From NCBI RefSeq assembly GCF_013401995.1, contig NZ_JACBJI010000001.1:556905-620904 (forward strand): a DNA stretch of 64,000 nt. Direction: 5' to 3'. The position numbers and the translations under genes are program-made. Positions within the stretch are counted from its first letter, which is position 1; each line of letters begins with the position of its first letter. A model generated the notes under the pieces. It was given only the letters and a program-made list of their open reading frames with translations. It was not told the origin of the DNA and did no database searches. The stretch is from Flavobacterium agri (lineage in GTDB: Bacteria; Bacteroidota; Bacteroidia; Flavobacteriales; Flavobacteriaceae). This document shows, piece after piece, positions 9,772-17,243 of the stretch.

Positions 9772-9938
9772 ATTTTCAGATTTTAGATTTACAGATTTAC
9801 AGATTTACAGATCGTAAAACTACTTGGAAGAAACTTCGATAAAATAGAAAAAGCCTCGGTACTGATCGAGGCTTTTTCATATCTGATAGTCTAAAATCTG
9901 AAATCTATAAATCTGAAGTCTGTAAATCTAAAAATCTT
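9770..9938. repeat. Long-range inverted intergenic repeat of AGATTTACAGATT-type units
   Basis: Between the converging ccsBA and anti-sigma genes, units of the type AGATTTACAG are repeated in tandem at about 9770-9812. They recur in inverse orientation at 9898-9937, with a terminator hairpin between. A transcript from either side would fold into a long AU-rich stem. I infer a role in 3'-end formation. Confidence 0.6.
9847..9878. terminator. Bidirectional intrinsic terminator
   Basis: A perfect 12-bp stem (9847-9858 with 9867-9878) encloses an 8-base loop. The stem begins with A residues and ends with T residues, so it can terminate both ccsBA and the anti-sigma transcript. Confidence 0.85.
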
Positions 9939-10724
9939 TTAAACTTTCCCCAAAGTATACAACTGCTCAAGCGTAGGCGACTTGCTTCCTCCCGCAGGTT
10001 CAAGCGTGATTCCGAAAGCCTCGGCTCCAGACGCGTTATCCACCGCAAAAATCCTGGTGCCGTTCGCTTTGAAATCATCCAAAAGACCGATGCTCGTCGG
10101 CGTAAGCGGCGTGAGTTTCAAAGCCCAGACCTGGTAGACTTTTCCTTCGGGCGGTTCAGGCAATCCCGACGCGTCCACATAAACGGTATTCGTCTGTCTG
10201 TTCCAATATACTTTAGCCGACGACTGAGGAGAAACCGCTTGCCCGGCAAGTGCCACGACCGTATTGTTCGCATCGCGCACCACATCGAGGGCCGTTTCGG
10301 TAGACCTGTTTTTGATTTCGAGATCGGTTACGGCATCCATGAGTTTTGTCTTTTCGTTTCCGGTTACGATCAGCTGCTCGTCGGTCTGTTGCCATCTGTA
10401 ATAGAAATAGCCGGTTCCCAAAAGGAAAAGCAACGAGGCCGCCCATCCGATGAACGGAGAAATGCCGCTTTCGCGTTTGATCGGTACGACTTTGCCGTGT
10501 TTGAGTTCCAATGCCGATTTTATCTTTTCGAAATTCTCGGGCGATAGGAAAGGCGAGAAGCTGCTCGAAAGTTGTATGACGGCTTTTTCTATCGATACGA
10601 TTTCGGCGTCGATGACCGCATGTTCCTTAGCCATTTTGCTCACTTCGAGGTTTTCCTCTTCGCTGAGCAAACCGTACACGTAAAGCTCGAGTATGCCGGA
10701 TTCTATATATTCGTTGACTTCCAT
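9939..10724 (-). CDS. Anti-sigma factor, RskA-like
   Basis: The 261-residue protein has a short helical cytoplasmic N-terminus (about 90 residues) resembling an anti-sigma domain. A single membrane helix follows (WAASLLFLLGTGYFYY, near residues 94-110), then a short coiled segment. The C-terminal domain has a GKVYQVWALKL signature and is of the anti-sigma-K (RskA) type. It lies 6 bases downstream of an ECF sigma gene and so is its likely membrane-bound inhibitor. I see no zinc-binding HxxxCxxC motif, so it belongs to the zinc-free group. Confidence 0.85.
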   Translation of the reverse strand: MEVNEYIESGILELYVYGLLSEEENLEVSKMAKEHAVIDAEIVSIEKAVIQLSSSFSPFLSPENFEKIKSALELKHGKVVPIKRESGISPFIGWAASLLFLLGTGYFYYRWQQTDEQLIVTGNEKTKLMDAVTDLEIKNRSTETALDVVRDANNTVVALAGQAVSPQSSAKVYWNRQTNTVYVDASGLPEPPEGKVYQVWALKLTPLTPTSIGLLDDFKANGTRIFAVDNASGAEAFGITLEPAGGSKSPTLEQLYTLGKV

Positions 10725-10730
10725 CTGTAA

Positions 10731-11261
10731 TTATACCTGTAAAAAATTGCGCAAATCGTTTATGCAGTTGCGGTTCTGTGTCTTGACCGTGCCAAGCGGA
10801 ATCCCGAGCTCGTCCGATGCTTCCTGTTGCGTGTAGCCTTTAAAGAACAGCAGGTTGATGATCTCGATACATTTAGGTTTGAGCTTCTTGACGAAATCGC
10901 GAAGTCCGATGGCATCGATGCGATACGTCATGCGGCTGCTGTCTTCAAGCAGATGTACGAAATTATCGCTCGGCAGGTTTTTCTTACTGTTGTTAAATCC
11001 TTTCGAACGCAGCTTGTCGATGGCCGTGTTTCGCGTCACATTTAAAATCCAGGTATAAAATCGGCCTTTGCTTTCGGTGTACGAATCGATGTTCTTCCAG
11101 ATTTTGACGAAGCTTTCCTGCAGTACGTCTTCGGCTTCTTCTTTGTCTTTGATCATGTTGCTGATGACGGCGAAGAGGCTTTTCGAATACATATTGTACA
11201 TATGCGTGTAGGCTCTTTCTTCTTTTTGGACGATCATCGCAAGCAGTTGCTCTTGGGTCAT
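10731..11261 (-). CDS. ECF-type RNA polymerase sigma factor
   Basis: This 176-residue sigma-70 family factor contains only regions 2 and 4. Region 2 includes EEAEDVLQESFVKIWKN and FYTWILNVTRNTAIDKLR. Region 4 has GYTQQEASDELGIPLGTVK, the helix-turn-helix that reads the -35 element. It is the first gene of a two-gene operon with its RskA-like anti-sigma factor, as in SigK/RskA-type modules. The ATG at 11261 follows a TAAATTTG box by about 18 bases. Confidence 0.93.
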   Translation of the reverse strand: MTQEQLLAMIVQKEERAYTHMYNMYSKSLFAVISNMIKDKEEAEDVLQESFVKIWKNIDSYTESKGRFYTWILNVTRNTAIDKLRSKGFNNSKKNLPSDNFVHLLEDSSRMTYRIDAIGLRDFVKKLKPKCIEIINLLFFKGYTQQEASDELGIPLGTVKTQNRNCINDLRNFLQV

Positions 11262-11278
11262 ATTGTGTGTGTTTTACT

Positions 11279-11286
11279 CAAATTTA
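11279..11286 (-). promoter_or_regulatory. -7 promoter box (TAAATTTG) for the sigma/anti-sigma operon
   Basis: Matches TAnnTTTG on the minus strand, 17 bases upstream of the sigma-factor ATG. No clear -33 box is seen. Confidence 0.4.
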
Positions 11287-11333
11287 TCGATTTTATTCTT
11301 TCTACGCCCATGATTTTTTGAGCAATAGTCAAT

Positions 11334-11519
11334 TTATCGCCTTGAATTGAAAAAATAAAAAAAAGTGCATTTTTCGAAAACCAAACACATGCCGGTTTCG
11401 TATATGATGGCAACCCAATCTTTAGGTTCGGCTGTTTTCCCGGTCTTTACCCCAATAATTTCTTCGGGAAGACAGCCATATAACTTGACGGCAGTATCGG
11501 TTAGTTGTTTGGGATTCAT
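11334..11519 (-). CDS. Small conserved-looking protein (61 aa), function unknown
   Basis: The 61-residue frame reads as a compact folded protein with a balanced composition (LYGCLPEEIIGVKTGKT and WVAIIYETGMCLVFEKC) and the codon use of its neighbours. I do not recognise a family. The ATG at 11519 lies at the edge of a perfect 12-bp inverted repeat that pairs the bases before the start with codons 8 to 11. Initiation may therefore be controlled by mRNA structure. There is no partner gene on this strand, and the upstream neighbour is a divergent glutathione peroxidase gene. Confidence 0.6.
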   Translation of the reverse strand: MNPKQLTDTAVKLYGCLPEEIIGVKTGKTAEPKDWVAIIYETGMCLVFEKCTFFYFFNSRR

Positions 11520-11530
11520 ACTGCCGTCAA
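11485..11530 (-). promoter_or_regulatory. Inverted repeat enclosing the start codon of the 61-aa gene
   Basis: Arms TTGACGGCAGTA (11485-11496) and its exact complement (11519-11530) enclose 22 bases. On the minus-strand mRNA the A of the AUG is paired, and U and G lie at the base of the loop. This would limit ribosome access unless it is melted. Confidence 0.55.
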
Positions 11531-11533
11531 CAT

Positions 11534-11567
11534 AAAGCCCGGAGCTACGAAAGCCGGGCTTTTTCTT
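11534..11567 (+). terminator. Terminator-like hairpin, plus orientation
   Basis: A 9-bp stem (11534-11542 with 11554-11562) is followed by a T-rich tail on the plus strand. No plus-strand gene precedes it, so it may end antisense or unrecognised transcription before the glutathione peroxidase gene. Confidence 0.65.
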
Positions 11568-11644
11568 TATTTTGTGCCAAAACCCTTCACGGCTTGCGGT
11601 TTATTCGCTAGATTTGAAAGGCATTTAACCCTAAACACTGCATC

Positions 11645-12229
11645 ATGTCCAAAAAAATCATCGCTGCCTTCGTTTGCCTGTTCGGGCTCTGCGTATCGGC
11701 ACAGAAACTTGAATCACCTTCACAGAAAAAAATGAACATCCCAAGCATCTATGACCAGAATTTCAAGGTGGAAACCTTGACGGGCGAACCTTTCGACTTG
11801 AAATCCCTCAAAGGCAAAAAAGTCATGATCGTCAACACGGCTTCAAAATGTGGATTGACGCCTCAATACGAGCAACTCGAAGAGCTCTACAACAAATTCA
11901 AGGGAAAAGATTTCGTGATCATCGGCTTTCCGGCGAACAATTTTGCCGAACAAGAACCGGGCACGAATGCCGAAATCGCCGAATTCTGCAAAAAGAATTA
12001 CGGTGTGACGTTTCCGATGATGTCGAAAATTTCGGTCAAAGGAGACGACATGTCCCCGATTTATAAATTCCTTACCCAAAAATCCAAAAACGGCGTACAG
12101 GATTCAGAAGTAGAATGGAACTTCCAGAAATTCCTGCTCAACGAAAAAGGAGAGCTTGTCAAGGTCGTAAGTCCGAAGACGTTGCCGACCGACGAGAAAA
12201 TAGCCGATTGGATCAAATCGAAATCATAA
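11645..12229 (+). CDS. Glutathione peroxidase family protein, exported
   Basis: The 194-residue protein belongs to the glutathione/thioredoxin-dependent peroxidases. A signal peptide covers about the first 19 residues (MSKKIIAAFVCLFGLCVSA). The peroxidatic residue is a cysteine, Cys69, in NTASKCGLTPQY, not selenocysteine. The catalytic Gln/Trp/Asn motifs follow, with Trp and Asn in EWNFQKFLL. It reduces peroxides, probably in the periplasm and with thioredoxin-like donors, as usual for bacterial Cys-GPx. Its stop codon is embedded in a terminator hairpin. Confidence 0.93.
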   Translation: MSKKIIAAFVCLFGLCVSAQKLESPSQKKMNIPSIYDQNFKVETLTGEPFDLKSLKGKKVMIVNTASKCGLTPQYEQLEELYNKFKGKDFVIIGFPANNFAEQEPGTNAEIAEFCKKNYGVTFPMMSKISVKGDDMSPIYKFLTQKSKNGVQDSEVEWNFQKFLLNEKGELVKVVSPKTLPTDEKIADWIKSKS

Positions 12230-12251
12230 GGAGCCGAAAGGTTCCTTTTTT
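12228..12251 (+). terminator. Terminator with GAAA tetraloop overlapping the gpx stop codon
   Basis: The 8-bp stem 12228-12235/12240-12247 has one G-U pair and a GAAA loop, followed by a T run. It begins inside the TAA stop of the peroxidase gene and ends only 6 bases before the next start. Confidence 0.75.
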
Positions 12252-12256
12252 ACGTT

Positions 12257-12727
12257 ATGTTTTTACGCATAGAAGAATTTCCCGAAACGAGGCTTATCGG
12301 AAAGAAACTAGAAATGAGTTTCGCCCACAATACGACTTTCGAACTTTGGCGCAGTTTTATGCCCAGGCGGAATGAAATACGAAACGCGCACGGCAACGAT
12401 TTGTTCTCTTTGCAGATTTATCCCGCGAATATGGATTTTTCGGATGCGTCGCGAACGTTCGAAAAATGGGCTGCGGTAGCCGTTGGCTGCGATGAGAATA
12501 TCCCCGAAAATATGTACAGTCTTGTGATCCCGCCAGGAAAATACGCTGTTTTCCTGCACTCCGGACCTGCAAGCCTCGCCGCCGTCACTTTCGGTTATAT
12601 TTTCAATGAATGGCTTCCGACTTCGGGTTTTACACTTGACGATCGCCCGCATTTTGAGATTCTCACAGAGAAATATCGCCATGATGCGATCGATTCGGAA
12701 GAGGAAGTCTGGATTCCGATCAGGTAA
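12257..12727 (+). CDS. GyrI-like (AraC effector-binding) domain protein
   Basis: This 156-residue protein is a stand-alone GyrI/SOUL-like small-molecule binding domain, without a DNA-binding part. Typical features are the N-terminal IEEFPETRLIGKKLEMSF strand, a central VIPPGKYAVF strand and the C-terminal HFEILTEKY...VWIPIR segment, all of which line the binding cleft in this fold. Such proteins bind cationic drugs or hydrolyse small molecules. The ligand here is unknown. It lies between a terminator and a convergent GNAT gene, so it is probably transcribed alone or by read-through. Confidence 0.82.
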   Translation: MFLRIEEFPETRLIGKKLEMSFAHNTTFELWRSFMPRRNEIRNAHGNDLFSLQIYPANMDFSDASRTFEKWAAVAVGCDENIPENMYSLVIPPGKYAVFLHSGPASLAAVTFGYIFNEWLPTSGFTLDDRPHFEILTEKYRHDAIDSEEEVWIPIR

Positions 12728-12731
12728 TTCC

Positions 12732-13232
12732 TCAATCCAGAATCAATTGCATGAACAACAGATCCAGCCATCGGTCAAATTTCCACGCGGCCTGTTTGAT
12801 GACGCCACATTCCTCGAAACCGAATTTGCGATGGAATCCGATACTGCCTAGGTTCGAAGCGTCGATTCCGCCGATCATGTTGTGGTAACCTTGTTGTTTG
12901 GCCTTTTCGATAAGGCGTTCCAATAACAGTCGCCCGATGCCTTTCCCTGCATTTCCGTCGGCCACATAAACCGAATGCTCGATCGTGAAACGGTAACCCG
13001 TGCGTTCACGGAATTTGCCGTAAGTACTGAAACCGATAACCTTTCCGTCAAGATCGGCCACAAAAACCGGATAGTCTTTTTCGCGTTTTTCGTCGTACCA
13101 CTTTTGTTGTTCTTCAAGCGTCTGCGGATCGTAATTGTAATTCGCCGTAGTGTGCAAAATGGAGTGGTTGACGATTTCGAGTATGCCCGGAATGTCGGCC
13201 GCATTGGCTTCCCTTATCAAAATAGCGCTCAT
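12732..13232 (-). CDS. GNAT family N-acetyltransferase (phosphinothricin-type)
   Basis: The 166-residue protein has the acetyl-CoA binding signature near residues 80-110 (VYVADGNAGKGIGRLLLERL) and the later IGGIDASNLGSIGFHRKFGF. Together with the N-terminal IREANAADIPGILEIVNHSI it resembles phosphinothricin/methionine-sulfoximine acetyltransferases (Pat/YncA group). It acetylates a free amino group of a small molecule, and the natural substrate is unknown. Its start overlaps the stop of the upstream thioredoxin gene by four bases, so the two form an operon. Confidence 0.85.
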   Translation of the reverse strand: MSAILIREANAADIPGILEIVNHSILHTTANYNYDPQTLEEQQKWYDEKREKDYPVFVADLDGKVIGFSTYGKFRERTGYRFTIEHSVYVADGNAGKGIGRLLLERLIEKAKQQGYHNMIGGIDASNLGSIGFHRKFGFEECGVIKQAAWKFDRWLDLLFMQLILD

Positions 13233-14410
13233 TTGGATTGCAGTCGGTTTAATAGTTCATCGGCTTCTTTGGTGCCGAACCCTACGCGTTCGCAGAATTC
13301 CTTTACCCGACGTGCCGCCGCGACGGCCTTTGGGATATCGTTGAGTTTTTCGTACAACTTGGCCGTTTGCAGCAATCCTTCCTTGGATTCCTGTAAAGCC
13401 GTAGAACGTTCGCTCCAGGCAACGGCTTTCTGCAACGCATTTTTGTCGTTTATGGCCGCAAGATAAACCGCAGCGGTATTTCGAAGTGCCGAATAATCTT
13501 TGGATGCGAAAACATCGGTGGCTTTGATCGTGGCTTTTTTGTACGCGTCCCAATCCTGGACTTTCTCGTAAATCTGTTTGTCGTAAACGTATACAAGCGA
13601 ATCGGCCTTGCGAATGTTCATGGCTTTGGCCAAAACGCGTTGTCTGTTGTAGGAAACGGTGTCGCCTTTTTCGGCATTCGGGCGCAAGGCTTCCGAAACG
13701 ATGTTCTCGATTTTGCGCTGCACACGTTTCTCGGACGAAACATCGGCAAATTCCTTTTGATGCTTCAACACATATTGGAATTCGCGAGAACCCATATCCG
13801 AAATGCCGTTGGCGATGATTTTCCAGTTGAGCGCGCTTACGAGCTGTTCTTCTTTCTGGGTGGAAAAATAACGTGTCGCGACGTTCGAAGTAGGTTGGCC
13901 GGCCTTTCGCAGCGCCATGATCAACGCAAGCGCACGATTTCCGTCTGAGGGCTCATTGCCGAATGCTTTTTTAAGGTAAGGCAGTTGTTTTTCCTCATCG
14001 GCCGCATCGGTGATTTCCTTGATGAAATCGGGTTTTTTAAGTTCGCCGTTGAATCCGTAAAGCAGTTCACCGTTTGGGTCGAGCACTACGAAAGTCGGGT
14101 AGGACGTGACGTTGAATTTACGCGCGATCGTACGTCCGCCGTCGAGTTCAACATCCTGGGCCGCGACGAGAAAGTTTCTGTTGAGCAAGGCCGCGACTTC
14201 GGGTTCGGGAAAAATTTCCTCTCTCATTTTGTGGCAATGCGGACACCAGGATGCGTAAAACATGTACAGCACAGGTTTGTTTTCGGCCTTGGCCTGTTTC
14301 ATCACCGATGCAAATCCCGATTCGTTGAACGGAAACGGCGTCTGCCCGAACATCGGAAACGCGCAGAACAGCACAAAAAACAAGAGTTTCGGTAGCGTTC
14401 GACTTGCCAT
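13229..14410 (-). CDS. Thioredoxin-fold protein with C-terminal helical region
   Basis: The 393-residue product has a signal peptide (about residues 1-22) and a thioredoxin domain with redox motif WCPHC (Cys56, Cys59) and a cis-Pro loop TSYPTFVV. About 240 residues rich in helices follow, like the TPR-type tail of DUF255/YyaL-like or SoxW-like exported thioredoxins. It probably reduces or forms disulfides in the periplasm. It is the first gene of an operon with GNAT. A TATATTTG box 38 bases upstream is a plausible promoter. Confidence 0.87.
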   Translation of the reverse strand: MASRTLPKLLFFVLFCAFPMFGQTPFPFNESGFASVMKQAKAENKPVLYMFYASWCPHCHKMREEIFPEPEVAALLNRNFLVAAQDVELDGGRTIARKFNVTSYPTFVVLDPNGELLYGFNGELKKPDFIKEITDAADEEKQLPYLKKAFGNEPSDGNRALALIMALRKAGQPTSNVATRYFSTQKEEQLVSALNWKIIANGISDMGSREFQYVLKHQKEFADVSSEKRVQRKIENIVSEALRPNAEKGDTVSYNRQRVLAKAMNIRKADSLVYVYDKQIYEKVQDWDAYKKATIKATDVFASKDYSALRNTAAVYLAAINDKNALQKAVAWSERSTALQESKEGLLQTAKLYEKLNDIPKAVAAARRVKEFCERVGFGTKEADELLNRLQSK

Positions 14411-14447
14411 TTTTTAGTAATTTAGTGCCGGTTTTCGGGCCTTTGCG

Positions 14448-14455
14448 CAAATATA
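14448..14455 (-). promoter_or_regulatory. -7 promoter box (TATATTTG) for the thioredoxin/GNAT operon
   Basis: Exact TAnnTTTG on the minus strand between the divergent thioredoxin and menD genes. No clear -33 element. Confidence 0.4.
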
Positions 14456-14509
14456 GTTTTTTAATGGCAATGTCTGTTTATGTATCCGAAACCATCGAAA
14501 ATCCACTCA

Positions 14510-16168
14510 ATGATTTATCCTAAAATACCTTTGGCGCAGAGCGTACTGCAAATTTGCCTCGCAAAAGGAGTCACTACCGTAGTCATATCGCCCGGATCGC
14601 GCAATGCGCCGCTGACCATCGGGTTTGCCAACCATCCTGAATTCACGTGTTACAGCATTGCGGATGAGCGTTGTGCCGCTTTCTTCGCACTTGGCATCGC
14701 ACAACAAATCAAGAAACCTGTCGCGCTTTTGTGTACGTCCGGTTCAGCCTTGCTCAATTATTATCCGGCGGTGGCCGAGGCTTTTTACAGCCAGATTCCG
14801 CTGATCGTGATTTCGGCAGATCGTCCGGTTTCCAAAATCGACATCGGCGACGGACAGACGATCCGTCAGCGCAACGTTTTCGAAAACCATTCGCTTTACA
14901 ACGCCAATCTCACCGAGGAAGCATCAGAAGAAAACGACGAGAAGATAAACGAGGCGATCAACAAGGCGTATATCAAAAAAGGCCCGACGCACATCAACGT
15001 ACCATTTGAAGAGCCCCTTTACGAGACGGTCAAGAAGATTTCGGTAGACGCGACGATTTCGGCTACGGCCAAGATTTACCGCAATATTTCGGTTGAGGAT
15101 ATCATCGCTTCGACCAATATCTGGAATGCGGCCAAGAAGAAACTGGTTTTGGTCGGATCTGACGAACCAGGCGAAATCGATGCCGAAATTCTTGAGAATT
15201 GGGCGAACGATCCGTCTGTGGTCGTGATGACCGAAGTGACGTCGAATTTGCATCATCCCGACTTCATCTCGAATATCGACACCATCATCACACCTTTCAA
15301 TGAAAAGGATTTCGAGGCTTTCCGTCCCGAAATCCTGATCACTTTTGGCGGTATGATCGTTTCCAAGCGCGTCAAGGCATGGCTTCGGAAATACCAGCCC
15401 GAGCATCATTGGCACATCGATCCGTTGCGCGCTTACAATACGTTTGGTTGTCTGGCGCATCATTTCGTGGCCAATCCGAACGATTTCTTCCAACAGATTT
15501 TGCCTTTCACGAAGAACGTCAAGAGTGATTACGCCAAGAAAGCCGCAGCTGTGATGCAACTGCGTGCCAAAAAGCATGCGGAGTTTTTCGAAAAGGCGCC
15601 GTATTCCGATTTCAAGGTATTCGGAAAATTACTGCCGACATTGCCCAAAGATTCGCTTTTGCAGATTTCGAACAGCGCGGCGATACGGTATGCCCAATTG
15701 TTCGATGTCGATCCGTCGCTTTTGGTGTATTGCAATCGAGGCACGAGCGGGATTGACGGCAGCACCTCGACTGCGCTCGGTGCCGCAACCGCTTCCTCAA
15801 AACCAACGATCCTCATTACGGGCGACATCAGTTTTTTCTACGACAGCAACGCACTTTGGAACAATTATGTCCCGAACGATTTCAAGATCATCATCGTCAA
15901 CAATTCGGGTGGCGGGATTTTCAGGATTCTTCCGGGACATTCCGAAAACAAGGTATTCAACACGTTTTTCGAGACATCGCACCATTTGACGGCCGAACAT
16001 CTGGCTAAAATGTACGGATTCGAATATATCGCTTCTACTGATGAAAATTCGTTGGACAAAGGTCTTTCATCACTTTACGCCTCGAAACAAAAAGCGATTT
16101 TGGAGATTTTCACACCCGAAAAACAAAACGACGCCGTGCTTAAAAACTATTTCAAAAACCTCGACTGA
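14510..16168 (+). CDS. menD: 2-succinyl-5-enolpyruvyl-6-hydroxy-3-cyclohexene-1-carboxylate synthase
   Basis: MenD is a thiamine-diphosphate enzyme joining isochorismate and 2-oxoglutarate in menaquinone synthesis. The N-terminal domain has VISPGSRNAPLTIGF and DERCAAFFALGIA, which carries the catalytic Glu. The C-terminal domain has the ThDP/Mg motif GDISFFYDSNALWNN...IIIVNNSGGGIF. The start is set at the ATG at 14510 (MIYPKIPLAQS), which matches the usual N-terminus. An ATG at 14480 would add ten atypical residues. The TGA stop overlaps the next ATG by one base, suggesting coupling with the sulfurtransferase. Confidence 0.95.
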   Translation: MIYPKIPLAQSVLQICLAKGVTTVVISPGSRNAPLTIGFANHPEFTCYSIADERCAAFFALGIAQQIKKPVALLCTSGSALLNYYPAVAEAFYSQIPLIVISADRPVSKIDIGDGQTIRQRNVFENHSLYNANLTEEASEENDEKINEAINKAYIKKGPTHINVPFEEPLYETVKKISVDATISATAKIYRNISVEDIIASTNIWNAAKKKLVLVGSDEPGEIDAEILENWANDPSVVVMTEVTSNLHHPDFISNIDTIITPFNEKDFEAFRPEILITFGGMIVSKRVKAWLRKYQPEHHWHIDPLRAYNTFGCLAHHFVANPNDFFQQILPFTKNVKSDYAKKAAAVMQLRAKKHAEFFEKAPYSDFKVFGKLLPTLPKDSLLQISNSAAIRYAQLFDVDPSLLVYCNRGTSGIDGSTSTALGAATASSKPTILITGDISFFYDSNALWNNYVPNDFKIIIVNNSGGGIFRILPGHSENKVFNTFFETSHHLTAEHLAKMYGFEYIASTDENSLDKGLSSLYASKQKAILEIFTPEKQNDAVLKNYFKNLD

Positions 16169-16977
16169 TGGCGTTGGTTTCGGCAGATTGGTTGTATAAT
16201 AATCTCGATGATCCGAAACTTATCGTACTCGATGCAAGCCTTGCAAATCCTGTCGCGAAGAATATCGACTACACTATCGATGTGATCCCGAATGCCGTTT
16301 TCTTTGACCTTGAACGACGTTTCAGTGACTTGGATTCGGATTTGCCGCACATGATGATTTCTGAATCGAAATTCAACCGGGAAGCGCAATTATTGGGAAT
16401 CGACAACGACAACACCGTTGTCATTTACGATAACAAAGGCGTGTATTCGAGTGCGCGCGTTTGGTGGATGTTCCGTTCTATGGGATTTGATGCTTATGTC
16501 CTCGACGGCGGATTAGTCGAATGGAAAAAATGTGGGTTTCCGACTGTTGCACTACATCTAAAAGCTGAGAAAGCAGGCGATTTTTTGGCTACTTCCAAAA
16601 GCGGGTATTTCGTTTCCAAAAAAGAGGTCGAACACGCTATCGCACAAAAATCGGCACAAGTTTTCGATTTGAGACATCCGAACCGATTTAACGCACTTGA
16701 AGACGAACCGCGAAAAGGTTTGCTTCGCGGTAATATACCGACGTCGATCAATATGCATTTTGCCGAATTTACAAATGGAGCGCGAATGAAAAGTCGTGAA
16801 GACTTGACTGCATTATTAGCCGATTTTCCTAAAGACACGAATCTTATTTTCAGTTGTGGTTCGGGTGTTACCGCGTGTATCGGCGCTTTGGCTGCGACTG
16901 TTGTAGGATATTTTTCGGTGTCGGTTTATGACGGATCGTGGAGCGAATGGGGAATTCCGAAGCAATTCGAATCCTAA
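16168..16977 (+). CDS. Sulfurtransferase with two rhodanese domains (MST-like)
   Basis: This 269-residue protein has tandem rhodanese domains. The first lacks the active cysteine and carries VVIYDNKGVYSSARVWWMF. The second has the catalytic loop SCGSGVTACI, with Cys near residue 230. CGSGVT is typical of 3-mercaptopyruvate sulfurtransferases, whereas thiosulfate sulfurtransferases have CRKGVT. It moves sulfane sulfur to cyanide or thiol acceptors in the cytoplasm. The gene overlaps menD by one base, with no obvious functional link to menaquinone. Confidence 0.92.
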   Translation: MALVSADWLYNNLDDPKLIVLDASLANPVAKNIDYTIDVIPNAVFFDLERRFSDLDSDLPHMMISESKFNREAQLLGIDNDNTVVIYDNKGVYSSARVWWMFRSMGFDAYVLDGGLVEWKKCGFPTVALHLKAEKAGDFLATSKSGYFVSKKEVEHAIAQKSAQVFDLRHPNRFNALEDEPRKGLLRGNIPTSINMHFAEFTNGARMKSREDLTALLADFPKDTNLIFSCGSGVTACIGALAATVVGYFSVSVYDGSWSEWGIPKQFES

Positions 16978-16988
16978 GCGAATAGTAC

Positions 16989-17108
16989 TCAGCCTTTTTT
17001 CTTCGGCACGCAATTCGGTACTTCCTTTCCGTTTTTCTTTTTGTTTCCGATGCGTTCGTAACCTTTCCAACACGGGGCTTGTTTGGATGATTTGTTCTTG
17101 GTTGCCAT
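16989..17108 (-). CDS. 39-residue CWKGYE...PNCVP small protein
   Basis: This minus-strand frame is too short for a normal ORF cut-off. It translates to 39 residues with core PCWKGYERIGNKKKNGK and then VPNCVPKKKG before TGA. The PCWKGYxxxGxKxKxGKxVPNC pattern is one I know from short conserved proteins in marine and flavobacterial genomes and from the tails of some phage structural proteins. The repeated aromatic, glycine and cysteine positions argue against chance. It is basic (about 11 Lys/Arg) and may bind nucleic acid or metal through its two cysteines, which is an inference. It is convergent with the sulfurtransferase gene. Confidence 0.72.
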   Translation of the reverse strand: MATKNKSSKQAPCWKGYERIGNKKKNGKEVPNCVPKKKG

Positions 17109-17194
17109 AAATTCGGGTTTTAAACTCAAAGTTCGCAATGGCAAAGATTATAGACCTTATCGATTTGAGCGAAAAGATTGCAGATTTTACTTCG

Positions 17195-17202
17195 TACCTT
17201 TG
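17195..17202 (+). promoter_or_regulatory. -7 promoter box (TACCTTTG) for the CvfB-like gene
   Basis: Exact TAnnTTTG, 41 bases upstream of the start. Transcription from it would begin close to the three palindromic repeats that follow. Confidence 0.45.
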
Positions 17203-17210
17203 GCCGCAAT

Positions 17211-17240
17211 TAAACGTATACAAACGTTTATAAACGTTTA
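17211..17240 (+). promoter_or_regulatory. Three tandem TAAACGTTTA palindromes before the CvfB-like start
   Basis: Three consecutive 10-base units (TAAACGTATA, CAAACGTTTA, TAAACGTTTA) run to within three bases of the ATG at 17244. The last is a perfect palindrome. They may be an operator or mRNA elements bound by the RNA-binding protein itself. Confidence 0.5.
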
Positions 17241-17243
17241 CAA

